The notes under the pieces were generated by a model that did no database searches, was not told the origin of the DNA, and worked only from the letters and a program-made list of their open reading frames with translations. The translations under genes and the position numbers were made by a program. Shown here one piece after another: positions 1 to 8,264 of a stretch of DNA of 64,000 nucleotides. The stretch spans positions 3,110,001-3,174,000 of the forward strand of contig NZ_CP127294.1 in the NCBI RefSeq assembly GCF_030285625.1, in the 5' to 3' direction. Within the stretch, counting starts at the first letter, position 1. Every line of letters starts with the position of its first letter. Origin of the DNA: Amycolatopsis sp. 2-15 (GTDB lineage Bacteria > Actinomycetota > Actinomycetes > Mycobacteriales > Pseudonocardiaceae).

Positions 1-2
1 GG

Positions 3-440
3 GGAGCGGTCGCCAAGTCTCGTGCCCGTACCGCCGCGGCGGCCGCGGCGGTGCCGAGATGGGTTCCGGTTGAACAGGGAACGCTGTACCCGAGCGCACA
101 CGGCTTCTACCTGCACACACCACGCGTCCTGGCGTGGAACTGGCCGGCGATCACCGGCGCGACGATGGTCGGGCCCGGGATGGTGCACATCACGGGCGAG
201 AGCAAGAGCGGCCCGATTTCCTGGCTCGTGCAGTCCGACTGGGCGGAGCTGGTGTTCGTGACGTGGGCGTTCGCGGTGCACCCGCGACATCCCCAGCTCG
301 TGACCGGGCAGTGGCTGCCTCCGGGGTGGGTGGACCACGCGCGTTTCCACCAACACCCGCCTGACCCGGTGCCGGGACTGCTGCCTCAGCTGCCGCCCGG
401 AGCCGATGCTCCGCCGGAGATCGCTGGGCCGGAGAGCTAG
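3..440 (+). CDS. C-terminal part of an unidentified protein (5' end outside window)
   Basis: An open frame enters from the left edge and stops at the TAG at 438-440, giving about 145 visible residues. An in-frame ATG at 51 could be a start, but the frame is open upstream and coding-like, so I treat it as the 3' part of a longer gene. The middle is Trp- and Gly-rich and the tail is Pro/His-rich. No motif lets me name a family and there is no membrane segment or signal peptide in the visible part. It stands alone on the plus strand; the next two genes are on the minus strand. Confidence 0.5.
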   Translation, partial: GAVAKSRARTAAAAAAVPRWVPVEQGTLYPSAHGFYLHTPRVLAWNWPAITGATMVGPGMVHITGESKSGPISWLVQSDWAELVFVTWAFAVHPRHPQLVTGQWLPPGWVDHARFHQHPPDPVPGLLPQLPPGADAPPEIAGPES

Positions 441-621
441 CAGGTGCGCAAGACGGCCCCGGCCGCCGATTCGACGTCAGCGCCAGCGGCCCCGGCAGCG
501 GGCCGTGCGCACGACGCGGCAGCCACGCACAGCACGGCTGCCGCGCACGCGACGGACAAACGGTTCATGCCGAGTCGTCGGCACAGAACCGTCCGGTGTT
601 TCGGAGGGTGAAAAAGAAGGC

Positions 622-729
622 TCAGCCCAGCAGGCCGAGCACCACCAAAGCCGCCAGCGTGATCGCCGTGGCGAACATCGTGATCCAGGCGCGCTGGGTG
701 GGGGAGAGGGTGGTGGGCGAGTTGTTCAT
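622..729 (-). CDS. tiny single-pass membrane protein, 35 residues
   Basis: Read from the ATG at 729 this is a 35-residue protein with a polar N-terminus (MNNSPTTLSPTQRAW) followed by one hydrophobic helix that runs to the C-terminus. A longer reading from further upstream exists, but AGGA sits about eight bases before this ATG and the upstream extension looks non-coding. It lies 64 bases downstream of another tiny membrane-protein gene on the same strand, so the two may share a transcript. I do not recognise the family. Such short products are often accessory subunits of membrane complexes or transporters, but no partner gene is visible here. Confidence 0.5.
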   Translation of the reverse strand: MNNSPTTLSPTQRAWITMFATAITLAALVVLGLLG

Positions 730-793
730 CGCGTGTCCTAGCGGGGCGTGGGCCGGAGATTCCGCTGGGATAGCGCGCTGATCAAGGGTGGTG

Positions 794-907
794 TTACGGC
801 CTGTGGTCGAGATCACGGCGGGTGCGGGCGGTGTGCCAGAGCACTCCGCCGGCGGCGGCCACCATCAGGGTGAATGCGATGGTTCCCACGACGATTGCCT
901 GGGTCAT
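794..907 (-). CDS. tiny single-pass membrane protein, 37 residues
   Basis: ATG at 905-907 and TAA at 794-796 give 37 residues: a hydrophobic helix of about 20 residues starting MTQAIVVGTIAF, then a basic, probably cytoplasmic tail with several Arg (positive-inside). A strong Shine-Dalgarno, GGAGGGGA, lies about eight bases upstream, which supports translation despite the small size. The same bases form one arm of a hairpin (913-946), so translation may be controlled. It precedes the 35-residue membrane protein. No family assigned; it does not show the conserved residues I know for CydX, KdpF or the MetS-type transporter subunits. Confidence 0.55.
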   Translation of the reverse strand: MTQAIVVGTIAFTLMVAAAGGVLWHTARTRRDLDHRP

Positions 908-912
908 GAAAG

Positions 913-946
913 GTCCCCTCCTCGAAACGGCATACGAAGAGGGGAC
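913..946 (-). promoter_or_regulatory. hairpin that would cover the Shine-Dalgarno of the 37-residue membrane protein
   Basis: GTCCCCTC at 913-920 is repeated inverted as GAGGGGAC at 939-946, and after one mismatch three more bases pair (922-924 with 935-937). On the transcript the 3' arm contains the ribosome-binding site of the downstream tiny gene. Pairing is seen in the sequence; the idea that it represses translation until opened is inference. Confidence 0.4.
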
Positions 947-984
947 GTGTCAACCCGCGGAAGGTGGCGCGAAGGTAGGGCGGA

Positions 985-1263
985 TCACAGAGCGTCGATC
1001 TGGGCGGCGAGGGCGAAGTCCTTCGAGGTCAGGCCGCCCTCGGAGTGGGTCGAGAGCCGGAGCGTGACCGTGCGCCAGCGGATGTCGATGTCGGGGTGGT
1101 GATCGGCGGCTTCGGCTAGGTAGCCGACGCGGACGACGAAAGCCACAGCGTCCGGGAAGGACGCGAGGTCGACCGTGCGGGTGATGGCGGCGTCGGAAAG
1201 GCGCCAGTCGGGCACGGTGGCCAGGGCGGAGGAGACCTCGGAGTCGGTCAGTAGTTGCGCCAT
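985..1263 (-). CDS. 4a-hydroxytetrahydrobiopterin (pterin-4a-carbinolamine) dehydratase
   Basis: A 92-residue protein from the ATG at 1263, the usual size of the PCD/DCoH family. It carries the active-site stretch AADHHPDIDIRWRTVTLRLS, with the two adjacent His and the following Pro-Asp typical of the family, and a conserved C-terminal Asp region (GLTSKDFALAAQID). In other organisms the enzyme dehydrates 4a-hydroxytetrahydropterin made by aromatic amino acid hydroxylases, allowing cofactor recycling. In actinobacteria the gene is often solitary and its true role is unclear. It is transcribed away from the riboswitch-controlled thiB operon, and the 5' ends are about 40 bases apart. Confidence 0.9.
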   Translation of the reverse strand: MAQLLTDSEVSSALATVPDWRLSDAAITRTVDLASFPDAVAFVVRVGYLAEAADHHPDIDIRWRTVTLRLSTHSEGGLTSKDFALAAQIDAL

Positions 1264-1303
1264 GTGTCCAATGGTGAACCCGTTTGGGCTACGCTGCACG
1301 GTT

Positions 1304-1397
1304 GCCACGGGAGTCCGGTGCAGCTGGGCTGAGAGGCGGGCGAGGAAAGCCCGCGACCGTTCGCACCTGATTCGGATCATGCCGGCGCAGGGAGGGC
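1304..1397 (+). ncRNA. TPP riboswitch (THI element) controlling thiBPQ
   Basis: The aptamer core is clear: CTGAGA at 1329-1334, a variable P3 hairpin (GGCGGGCGAGGAAAGCCCGC region), then ACCTGATTCGGATCATGCC from 1365 and GGCGCAGGGAG at its 3' end, closely matching the TPP consensus. It lies about 30 bases upstream of the thiB start. The last 16 bases, CCGGCGCAGGGAGGGC, are repeated with one change at 1412-1427, where they contain the thiB Shine-Dalgarno, and CTCTCCCC lies between the copies. A competition for this C-rich strand suggests translational control. Thiamine pyrophosphate should lower expression. Confidence 0.93.
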
Positions 1398-1429
1398 TGC
1401 TCTCCCCGCATCCGGCGCAAGGAGGGCAG

Positions 1430-2488
1430 ATGATTCCGCGGACCGCACGCACAGTGCTGGGCCTGGCCACGGTCACGGTGCTGGCGAGCGCGTGCTCGCT
1501 GTCCGGCGGCAGCTCGGGCGGCGACGCCCAGCAGACCCCGACGGTCACACTCGTCACGCACGACTCGTTCGTCGCGCCGCAGGACGTGCTCGACGCGTTC
1601 CAACGACAGTCCGGGATCAAGCTCAAGATCCTCAAATCGGGCGACGCGGGGGAGCTCACCAACAAGCTGGTGCTCACCAAGGCCAACCCGATCGGCGACG
1701 TCGCGTTCGGCGTCGACAACACGTTCGCCTCGCGCGCACTCGGTGAAGGCGTCTTCCAGGCCTACACGAGCCCCGAGGCCGACCGCGGGCCGCAGCGGTA
1801 CTCGGTGGACCCGCAGCACCGCTTGAGCGCGGTCGACGTCGGCGACGTCTGCGTCAACATCGACCCCGCCTACTTCGCGAGCAAGCACCTGCCCGAGCCC
1901 AAGACCTACGACGACCTCGCCGACCCGAAGTACAAGGACCTCACCGTCGCCGAGAGCCCCGCCACGGCGTCGCCCGGGCTGGCCTTCCTGCTGGGCACCG
2001 TGGCGAAGTACGGCGAGCAGGGCTGGCACGACTACTGGGCCAAGCTCAAGGCCAACGGCGTCAAGGTCGACAGCGGCTGGGAAGAGGCCTACACCAAGGA
2101 CTTCTCCGGCTCCTCGGGCAAGGGCCCGCGCCCGATCGTGGTCTCCTACGCGTCCTCGCCGGCCGCCGAGATCGGGGACGACGGCAAGCCGCGCACCAAG
2201 GCGCTGCTCGACACGTGCTTCCGCCAGATCGAGTACGCGGGCGTCCTCACGAACAGCAAGCAGGTCCCGCAGGCCCAGAAGGTGGTCGACTTCCTGCTGT
2301 CACAGCAGTTCCAGTCGACGGTCGCGGCCAATATGTACGTCTACCCGGCCCGCGAGGGCGTCGACCTGCCCGCGGGCTGGGCCGCGGCCGCGCCGCTGCC
2401 GCAGGACCCCGCGACTCTGCCCGCCGACCAGATCCAGGCCGGCCGTGAGAAGTGGATCGGCGAATGGCGCTCGCTCATGGGCGCGTAA
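1430..2488 (+). CDS. thiB: thiamine ABC transporter substrate-binding lipoprotein
   Basis: 352 residues from the ATG at 1430, with GGAGGG four bases upstream. The longer in-frame reading runs through the riboswitch and is not used. A lipoprotein signal peptide ends at LASAC (Cys22), so the protein is tethered outside the membrane. The mature part opens TPTVTLVTHDSFV, as in the ThiB/TbpA group of extracellular solute-binding proteins, and has the conserved DVGDVCVNID and PSxxSPGLAF-like regions. It binds thiamine or its phosphates and passes them to ThiP. The assignment over iron-binding relatives rests on the TPP riboswitch directly upstream. First gene of thiB-thiP-thiQ. Confidence 0.88.
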   Translation: MIPRTARTVLGLATVTVLASACSLSGGSSGGDAQQTPTVTLVTHDSFVAPQDVLDAFQRQSGIKLKILKSGDAGELTNKLVLTKANPIGDVAFGVDNTFASRALGEGVFQAYTSPEADRGPQRYSVDPQHRLSAVDVGDVCVNIDPAYFASKHLPEPKTYDDLADPKYKDLTVAESPATASPGLAFLLGTVAKYGEQGWHDYWAKLKANGVKVDSGWEEAYTKDFSGSSGKGPRPIVVSYASSPAAEIGDDGKPRTKALLDTCFRQIEYAGVLTNSKQVPQAQKVVDFLLSQQFQSTVAANMYVYPAREGVDLPAGWAAAAPLPQDPATLPADQIQAGREKWIGEWRSLMGA

Positions 2489-4104
2489 CGCCGGCGCAAA
2501 TCGCGCGCACGGCGGGCCTGGCGCTGCTCGGTCTGCTGCCCGTCGCGTTCCTGGTCGTGTTCTTCGCCTGGCCGGTCGTCGCGATCCTCGGCCGCGGCTT
2601 CTCCGCCGGCGGCGTGGACACGGTCCTGGCCGACGCGCAGACGTGGCAGCTCGCCGCGTTCACGCTGGTCAGCGCCGCCGCGTCGACGGTTGTAGCCGTG
2701 GTCGCGGGGCTGCCGGTGGCGTACGTGCTCGCGCGCGTGAAGCTGCCGGGCGTCGGGCTGGCGCGGACGCTGGTGCTGGTGCCGTTCGTGCTGCCGACGG
2801 TGGTCGTCGGGCTCGCGTTCCGCGCGTTGTGGCCCGACGGCGGCGTGCTGCCGCTGGTGCTGGCCAACGCGTTTTTCAACGTCGCCGTGGTCGCCCGGAC
2901 CGTCGCCGGACTGTGGAGCCACCTCGACCCGCGCGCGACGGAGGCGGCCCGCGCGTTGGGCGCCTCTCCGTGGCGGGCCTTCCGCACGGTGACGCTGCCC
3001 GCGCTCGGCCCGGCCCTCGCGTCGGCCGCGGCGGTCGTGTTCCTCTTCTGCGCCACCAGTTTCGGCGTGGTGCTCATCCTCGGCGGCGGTCGCTACCGCA
3101 CGCTCGAGACCGAGATCTACCTGCGCACGGTCGACCTTCTGGACCTCTCCGGCGCGGCCGCGCTGTCGCTCATCCAGTTCGCCGCCGTCCTCGCCGCGCT
3201 CGCGCTGGGCGCGATTGCCCGACGTCGCCGCGAGAACGCCGTGAAGCTCAAGCAGTCCACTCCCCGGCGGCCGAGAAAAGGCGAATGGTGGACGGTCGGC
3301 GCCGCCGCGGTCGTGATCGCCCTGCTGATGACGCCGATCGTCGCGCTGCTGCTGGAGTCGGTGTCCACCCCGGGCGGGTGGAGCTTTGCCGGCTTCCGCG
3401 CGCTCGCGAGCACCGGCACGGACGACGCGCTGCAGGTCTCCGGCTGGGTCGCCGCCAAGAACTCGCTCGCCGCGGCCACCGACGCGACGCTGCTCGCGAT
3501 GGCCGTCGGTGTGCTGGCCAGCGTGGTCCTCGTCGCGCTGCGCCGCGCACCCGGGCGCCTCGCGCGCGGCATGGGCGAGACGATGGACGCCGCCCTGATG
3601 CTGCCGCTCGGCGTCTCCGCCGTGACGGTCGGCTTCGGTTATCTCGTGACCCTCGACGCACTGCCCGGCGACCTGCGGACGTCGCCGCTGCTCGTGCCGC
3701 TCGCGCAGGCGCTGGTGATCATCCCGCTGGTCGTGCGGATGATCCTGCCGGTGTTGCGGGCGGTCGACGTGCGGCTGCGCCAGGCCGCGTCCACGCTCGG
3801 CGCGAGCCCGGCGCGGGTGTGGCGCGAGATCGACCTGCCGCTCACCGCGCGGTCGCTTGTCGCGGCCGCCGGGTTCGGTTTCGTGGTGGCGCTCGGCGAG
3901 TTCGGCGCCACGAGCTTCCTCGCCCGGCCTGACGCGCCGACGCTGCCCGTGGCCGTCGCGACGCTCATCTCGCGCCCGGGCGAGCTCAACAACCAGATGG
4001 CGTACGCCGCTTGCGCGCTGCTCATGATCGTGACGGTGGCGGCCGTCGCGCTGATCGACCGGTTCGGCTCGGTTCGCGGGCACGGTTCAGTGGGGGAGTT
4101 CTGA
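2464..4104 (+). CDS. thiP: thiamine ABC transporter permease (double-domain)
   Basis: About 546 residues with two homologous permease halves, each with roughly six membrane helices, as in ThiP. Both cytoplasmic EAA loops are present (EAARALGASPWRAF in the first half, QAASTLGASPARVW in the second), where the ATPase docks. The start is uncertain: ATG 2464 and GTG 2452 both overlap the end of thiB, and neither has a strong Shine-Dalgarno, so translational coupling to thiB is likely. The stop is one base before thiQ. The double permease forms the membrane channel for thiamine uptake with ThiB outside and ThiQ inside. Confidence 0.87.
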   Translation: MALAHGRVTPAQIARTAGLALLGLLPVAFLVVFFAWPVVAILGRGFSAGGVDTVLADAQTWQLAAFTLVSAAASTVVAVVAGLPVAYVLARVKLPGVGLARTLVLVPFVLPTVVVGLAFRALWPDGGVLPLVLANAFFNVAVVARTVAGLWSHLDPRATEAARALGASPWRAFRTVTLPALGPALASAAAVVFLFCATSFGVVLILGGGRYRTLETEIYLRTVDLLDLSGAAALSLIQFAAVLAALALGAIARRRRENAVKLKQSTPRRPRKGEWWTVGAAAVVIALLMTPIVALLLESVSTPGGWSFAGFRALASTGTDDALQVSGWVAAKNSLAAATDATLLAMAVGVLASVVLVALRRAPGRLARGMGETMDAALMLPLGVSAVTVGFGYLVTLDALPGDLRTSPLLVPLAQALVIIPLVVRMILPVLRAVDVRLRQAASTLGASPARVWREIDLPLTARSLVAAAGFGFVVALGEFGATSFLARPDAPTLPVAVATLISRPGELNNQMAYAACALLMIVTVAAVALIDRFGSVRGHGSVGEF

Positions 4105-4105
4105 C

Positions 4106-5125
4106 ATGGCGCTGACCGTCCGCGACCTCACGGTCCACTACGGCTCGTTCACCGCGGTGCGCGACGCGCGCCTCGACATCACCGACGGCGAGGTGCTCGC
4201 CCTGCTCGGCCCGTCCGGCTCCGGCAAGTCGACGCTGCTGCGCGCCATCACCGGCCTCGAACCCATGACGTCGGGCTCGGTGAGCTGGGACGGCACCGAT
4301 CTCGCCACCGTGCCCGTGCACCGGCGCGGGTTCGGGCTGGTTTTCCAGGACGGCCAGCTCTTCCCGCACCGCGACGTCGCCGCGAACATCGCGTTCGGCC
4401 TGCGCATGCACGGGATCCCCAAGGCGAAACACCGGGCGCGCGTCGAAGAACTGCTGGAACTGGTGGGGCTCAAGGGGTTCGAACGCCGGCGCGTCACCGA
4501 GCTGTCCGGCGGGCAGGCGCAGCGCGTCGCCCTGGCCCGCGCCCTCGCGCCCGAACCGCGGCTGCTGCTGCTCGACGAACCGCTGTCGGGCCTCGACGCG
4601 GGGCTGCGCGAGCAGCTCGCCATCGATCTCGCGGACCTGTTGCGGCGCAGCAAGATCACCGCACTGCTGGTGACGCACGACCAGGAGGAGGCGTTCACGC
4701 TCGCCGACCGCGTGGCCGTGCTCGACGCCGGCGAGATCCGGCAGGAAGGCGCCGTGCGGTCGGTGTGGCGTTACCCGGCGGACGACGACGTCGCGAAGTT
4801 CCTCGGCGCCACATCGTTCGTCGACGGGGTGGCCGCGGGTGGCGTGGTGCACACCGACCTCGGTGACGTCGCCCTGCAGGAGCTCGAAGACGGTCCGGTT
4901 CGGCTCGGGCTGCGGCCGCATGCGTTGCGCGTGGCCGAAACCGGCGTGCCCGGCGAGGTGACGGCCGCGGTGCACCGGCGGGAGCACCTCAGGCTGGTCG
5001 TGCGACTGTCCGAAAAGGACACCGTAAACACCGTCGACGCCGTCGCCCCCGTGACGGCGGATCTGCGCGCCGGCGATCCCGTCCGGCTCGAACTCGACCC
5101 GGACGGGATCGCCGTCGTCGGCTGA
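4106..5125 (+). CDS. thiQ: thiamine ABC transporter ATP-binding protein
   Basis: 339 residues with a complete ABC ATPase: Walker A GPSGSGKST (35-43), Q-loop VFQDGQLFP, signature LSGGQAQR (133-140), Walker B LLLLDEP (153-159) and H-loop His191 in VTHDQEEA. The C-terminal 110 residues form a TOBE-like regulatory region (RLGLRPHALRVAE), as in importers with separate binding proteins. It powers ThiP. The gene follows thiP by one base with GGGGGAG just upstream and ends seven bases before a convergent gene, so little room remains for a terminator. Confidence 0.88.
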   Translation: MALTVRDLTVHYGSFTAVRDARLDITDGEVLALLGPSGSGKSTLLRAITGLEPMTSGSVSWDGTDLATVPVHRRGFGLVFQDGQLFPHRDVAANIAFGLRMHGIPKAKHRARVEELLELVGLKGFERRRVTELSGGQAQRVALARALAPEPRLLLLDEPLSGLDAGLREQLAIDLADLLRRSKITALLVTHDQEEAFTLADRVAVLDAGEIRQEGAVRSVWRYPADDDVAKFLGATSFVDGVAAGGVVHTDLGDVALQELEDGPVRLGLRPHALRVAETGVPGEVTAAVHRREHLRLVVRLSEKDTVNTVDAVAPVTADLRAGDPVRLELDPDGIAVVG

Positions 5126-5132
5126 ACCCCCG

Positions 5133-6011
5133 TCAGCCGTCGCGCGTGGCGAGCCGCCCGTAGGCCAGGGACAGGCCGACCACGATGTAACAAGCCGCCC
5201 GCAGCGCGCCCTCGCTGAGCATCGAGCCGCCGATCGGGTCCTGCAGGATCTCCGTCGGGGCCTCGGCCCAGTTGCGCGTGAGCAGGAACGGGTGCAGCCA
5301 GTCGAGCGAGGTCAGGAACCCCAGGATCGTGAACACGATGTCGCCCGCCAGCACCGACGCCACCACGAGCATGGGGTGTTCCGTCCAGCTCGACACGGCC
5401 AGCGCGACCGCGCCGACGGCCCACAGCTGCAGCACGATCCAGCCCGCCACCAGCAGGATCCGGCCCAGCGCCGCGCCGAGCGACAACGTCGTGCCCGACA
5501 GCGTGAACAGCGATCCGGTGCCGTTGATGATCAGCCCGGTCACCACACCCGTGACGCACATGGCCAGTACCGCGACCACGCACACGACCGCCACACCGAT
5601 GGCCTTCACGACCAGCAGCCGGCCGCGGCTGACGGGCGCGACGAGCCACGCGCGCAACGTGCCGTGGGCGGCTTCGCCCGCGAGCGCGTCGGCACCGGCC
5701 ATGGCCGAGGCGAGCGGCAGCAGCAGGGCCAGCGTCATCACCAGCGCGGCGATGGGCAGCACCAGCGCGTTGTTCACGGCCGACGCGAGCAGCGCCGCGT
5801 CGGCGTCGGCCGGTCCGCCGTCGGGCCCGCTGTCGCCGACCAGCGTGAGGCCGATGCCGATCACGATCGGCACCACGGCCAGCAGCGCGAGCACGGCCAG
5901 CGTGCGCGGGCGCCGGAAGATCCAGCGCAGCTCGGCCGCGACGAGCCGCGGCAGCGGGACCGTGTCGTGGCCGGTGCGGCTCACGGGTGCCGTGAGCGTC
6001 GCGGTGGTCAT
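5133..6011 (-). CDS. ABC-2 type transporter permease
   Basis: 292 residues. After a cytoplasmic N-terminus ending in ELRWIFRRPRTL come six hydrophobic segments, the layout of ABC-2 exporter permeases. The segment GADALAGEAAHGTLRAWLVAPVSRGRLLVVK is the loop found in the ABC-2 permeases that partner BcrA/NatA-type ATPases. It is the last gene of a three-gene unit, and its ATG overlaps the ATPase stop by four bases, so the two are coupled. Substrate unknown; drug, peptide or lipid-linked export are all possible. A divergent two-component system next to the unit may control it. Confidence 0.85.
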   Translation of the reverse strand: MTTATLTAPVSRTGHDTVPLPRLVAAELRWIFRRPRTLAVLALLAVVPIVIGIGLTLVGDSGPDGGPADADAALLASAVNNALVLPIAALVMTLALLLPLASAMAGADALAGEAAHGTLRAWLVAPVSRGRLLVVKAIGVAVVCVVAVLAMCVTGVVTGLIINGTGSLFTLSGTTLSLGAALGRILLVAGWIVLQLWAVGAVALAVSSWTEHPMLVVASVLAGDIVFTILGFLTSLDWLHPFLLTRNWAEAPTEILQDPIGGSMLSEGALRAACYIVVGLSLAYGRLATRDG

Positions 6012-7018
6012 GCTTCCCCCTTTGTCGCAGACCCTGCAGAGTCGTCAGAGCCTTCGGTGAGGCGGGCGAACAGATCCTCCAGCCCGGTTCGCGCGCGCGT
6101 CGCCTCGTGCACCTCGATGCCGGCGCTCACGAGCACCTGCAGCACCCGCGGCGCGGGCGTGGCGGTGAGGTCCGCGCGGACGCCGTCGGGCGTGAGCCGG
6201 GCCCCGATCCGGTTCTCCCGCAACACTTCCACCGCGTGTTCCGCGTCGGGTGTGCGCACGAGCAGCGCCGCGTTGCCCGACTCCAGCAGCTCCGCCAGCT
6301 CGCCCTGCGCCACCACGTTGCCCGACTGCAGCACCGCGACGTGGGTGCACGTCGCCTCCACCTCGGCGAGCAGGTGCGAAGACACGAGCACGGTGCAGCC
6401 GTCGGCGTGCAGCTCGGCGATGATCCGGCGGATCTCGCGCGTGCCGGCGGGGTCGAGGCCGTTGGTCGGCTCGTCGAGGATCACCATCCGGCGCGGCACG
6501 AGCAGCGCCGCGGCCAGCCCCAGCCGTTGCTTCATGCCGAGCGAGTAGCCCTTGTAGCGGCGGCGCGCGGCCACGGAGAGGCCCACGCGTTCCAGCGCCC
6601 CGTCCACGGCCGCGGGGATCGCCCCCGACGCCAGCCGCGGCTCGGCGGCCGCGAAGCGCAGCAGGTTGTCGCGCCCGGAGAGGAACGGGTGGAAGCCCGG
6701 CCCCTCCACGAGCGCGCCGACGTCGGGCAGCGCGTGCGGCGCGCCTTCGGGCATCGGCCGGCCGAGCAGCTCGACCTCGCCCTCGGTGGGCCGCACGAGG
6801 CCCAGCAGCATGCGGATCGTGGTCGTCTTGCCCGAGCCGTTGGGCCCGAGCATCCCGAGCACGGCGCCTTCGGGCACGTCGAGGTCGAGGTGGTCCACCG
6901 CGACCGTGCCGCGGTAGACCTTGCGCAGCCCGCGCGTGCGCGCGGCGAGCGGGACCGCCGGGGCGGACACCTCCTGGGAGATGCCCGCCCCGGTCGCGAC
7001 CACGTCGGTCTCGGTCAC
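6008..7018 (-). CDS. ABC transporter ATP-binding protein, BcrA/NatA-like exporter type
   Basis: 336 residues. It has Walker A GPNGSGKTT, the variant signature YSLGMKQRLGLA typical of the ABC-2 exporter ATPases (in place of LSGGQ), Walker B MVILDEPTNGLDP and the switch His in VLVSSHLL. The N-terminal 28 residues precede the domain, and the final ~90 residues are the accessory C-terminal domain of this subfamily. Start and stop overlap both neighbours (LolA-like gene upstream, permease downstream) by four bases each. It energises export by the adjacent permease. Confidence 0.88.
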   Translation of the reverse strand: MTETDVVATGAGISQEVSAPAVPLAARTRGLRKVYRGTVAVDHLDLDVPEGAVLGMLGPNGSGKTTTIRMLLGLVRPTEGEVELLGRPMPEGAPHALPDVGALVEGPGFHPFLSGRDNLLRFAAAEPRLASGAIPAAVDGALERVGLSVAARRRYKGYSLGMKQRLGLAAALLVPRRMVILDEPTNGLDPAGTREIRRIIAELHADGCTVLVSSHLLAEVEATCTHVAVLQSGNVVAQGELAELLESGNAALLVRTPDAEHAVEVLRENRIGARLTPDGVRADLTATPAPRVLQVLVSAGIEVHEATRARTGLEDLFARLTEGSDDSAGSATKGEA

Positions 7019-8118
7019 TTCTGGCCCAGCGCTTCGTAGAGCACCTGCTCCGGCACCGCACCGGCGGCGAACCGCCCGTCGTCGGTCAGCACCGCGCCGC
7101 CGACCTTGGTGGTGAACAGGTAGCCGCTGCCCCAGGCGCCGTTCACGCGCTTGGCGAAACGGCTGCGCAGCTGCTGCGGGTCGGCGTTGCGGCCCTCGGC
7201 ACCGGAAGCACCGGCCGGCTTCTTGCCGGACAGCGCGTCGGCCGGCACCTTGCCCGTGATGACGGTGTCCCAGCCGTCACCGACGAGCTCGGTGTCCTGC
7301 TTGGCCTCGTCGGCCATCGCCTTGGTCTGGTCGTCGACCTTCGCGGTCTTCTCCGTCACCTTGGCGCCCTGCGGCGGGGTGAAGGCGAACAGGTCGGCCG
7401 ACTGCGGCGCGAACTTCACGTCGGTGAACGCCACCTGCAGCGCCGGCGCCGTGGTTCCGTTGCTCAGCACGGAAAGCCGCAGCGGCATGCGCGTCTGCGA
7501 GTCCACGGCCACGCGGATTTCGCGCAGCAGCGTGCGTTCGGTCGGCTTCGGGGTGAAGACCAGCTCGTAGGCCGGGCGGTCGGCGACGTTCGCCGTGCCG
7601 TCCACGGAGACGGTGCTGTTCTCGCGCACCTTGGCCAGCAGTTCCTTGGTCGCCGTGGCCGGGTCGGCCATCTCGCCCGCACCCATGTCGTGCTTCGTGG
7701 CGAGGTCGGCCGGGATGGTCGTCTTCGTGGCCGAGTTGTTGCTGGAGTGGTAATCCCACACCGTGGTGCCGTCGCGGACGATCGTCTCCTGCGAAGCGCC
7801 GTTGGTCAGCGAGATCTTGGCCTTGCCGGCGCCGTCGCTGAACACGTGCGCGGAGTCGATGTTCAGCGCGCTCATCCCCGGGACCGCGCCGCCGACCGCG
7901 CCCATGGCGGGCAGGCCGAGGTCGTTGCTCACGCTCACGGTGCCGTCGAACGGACCGGGGTTGGCCGTCATGACCGACTGCACCAGGTCCTCGGCGCTGA
8001 TCTGCGGCAGCTTCGGCGCGTCGCCGGCCGAAGCCGGCATCGCGACCACCACGAGCCCCCCGACCCCCAGCGCGGTGCCGACGACGGCCGCGGTGATGGC
8101 CTTCTTCTTCGGATCCAT
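7015..8118 (-). CDS. exported LolA-like protein, first gene of an ABC exporter operon
   Basis: 367 residues from ATG 8118. A signal peptide (MDPKKKAITAAVVGTALGVG, ending at ASA) is followed by a mature domain with the LolA/LppX-type pattern: SAEDLVQSVM, a beta-rich segment with VWDYHSSNN, then AYELVFTPKPTE and a strand pair ending LFAFTPPQGAKV. In actinobacteria such proteins are exported lipid- or lipoprotein-handling proteins or sensors whose ligands are mostly unknown. The gene overlaps the ATPase by four bases, so its job is probably tied to what the ABC exporter moves, or it reports on the envelope to the divergent two-component system. Confidence 0.75.
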   Translation of the reverse strand: MDPKKKAITAAVVGTALGVGGLVVVAMPASAGDAPKLPQISAEDLVQSVMTANPGPFDGTVSVSNDLGLPAMGAVGGAVPGMSALNIDSAHVFSDGAGKAKISLTNGASQETIVRDGTTVWDYHSSNNSATKTTIPADLATKHDMGAGEMADPATATKELLAKVRENSTVSVDGTANVADRPAYELVFTPKPTERTLLREIRVAVDSQTRMPLRLSVLSNGTTAPALQVAFTDVKFAPQSADLFAFTPPQGAKVTEKTAKVDDQTKAMADEAKQDTELVGDGWDTVITGKVPADALSGKKPAGASGAEGRNADPQQLRSRFAKRVNGAWGSGYLFTTKVGGAVLTDDGRFAAGAVPEQVLYEALGQK

Positions 8119-8264
8119 GTCGTCTCTCCCTGTGTTTCTTCAGCCCCAGTGTGCTCGGCTCCTGGAACCGACGCTTCCCTCTCGAGGCTGAGATACCCCT
8201 GAATGCTCGGCCTCCGCGGCTGAGATCGCGCTGAGAGCTCGCGCACGACCTGCGCAAACCGGCC

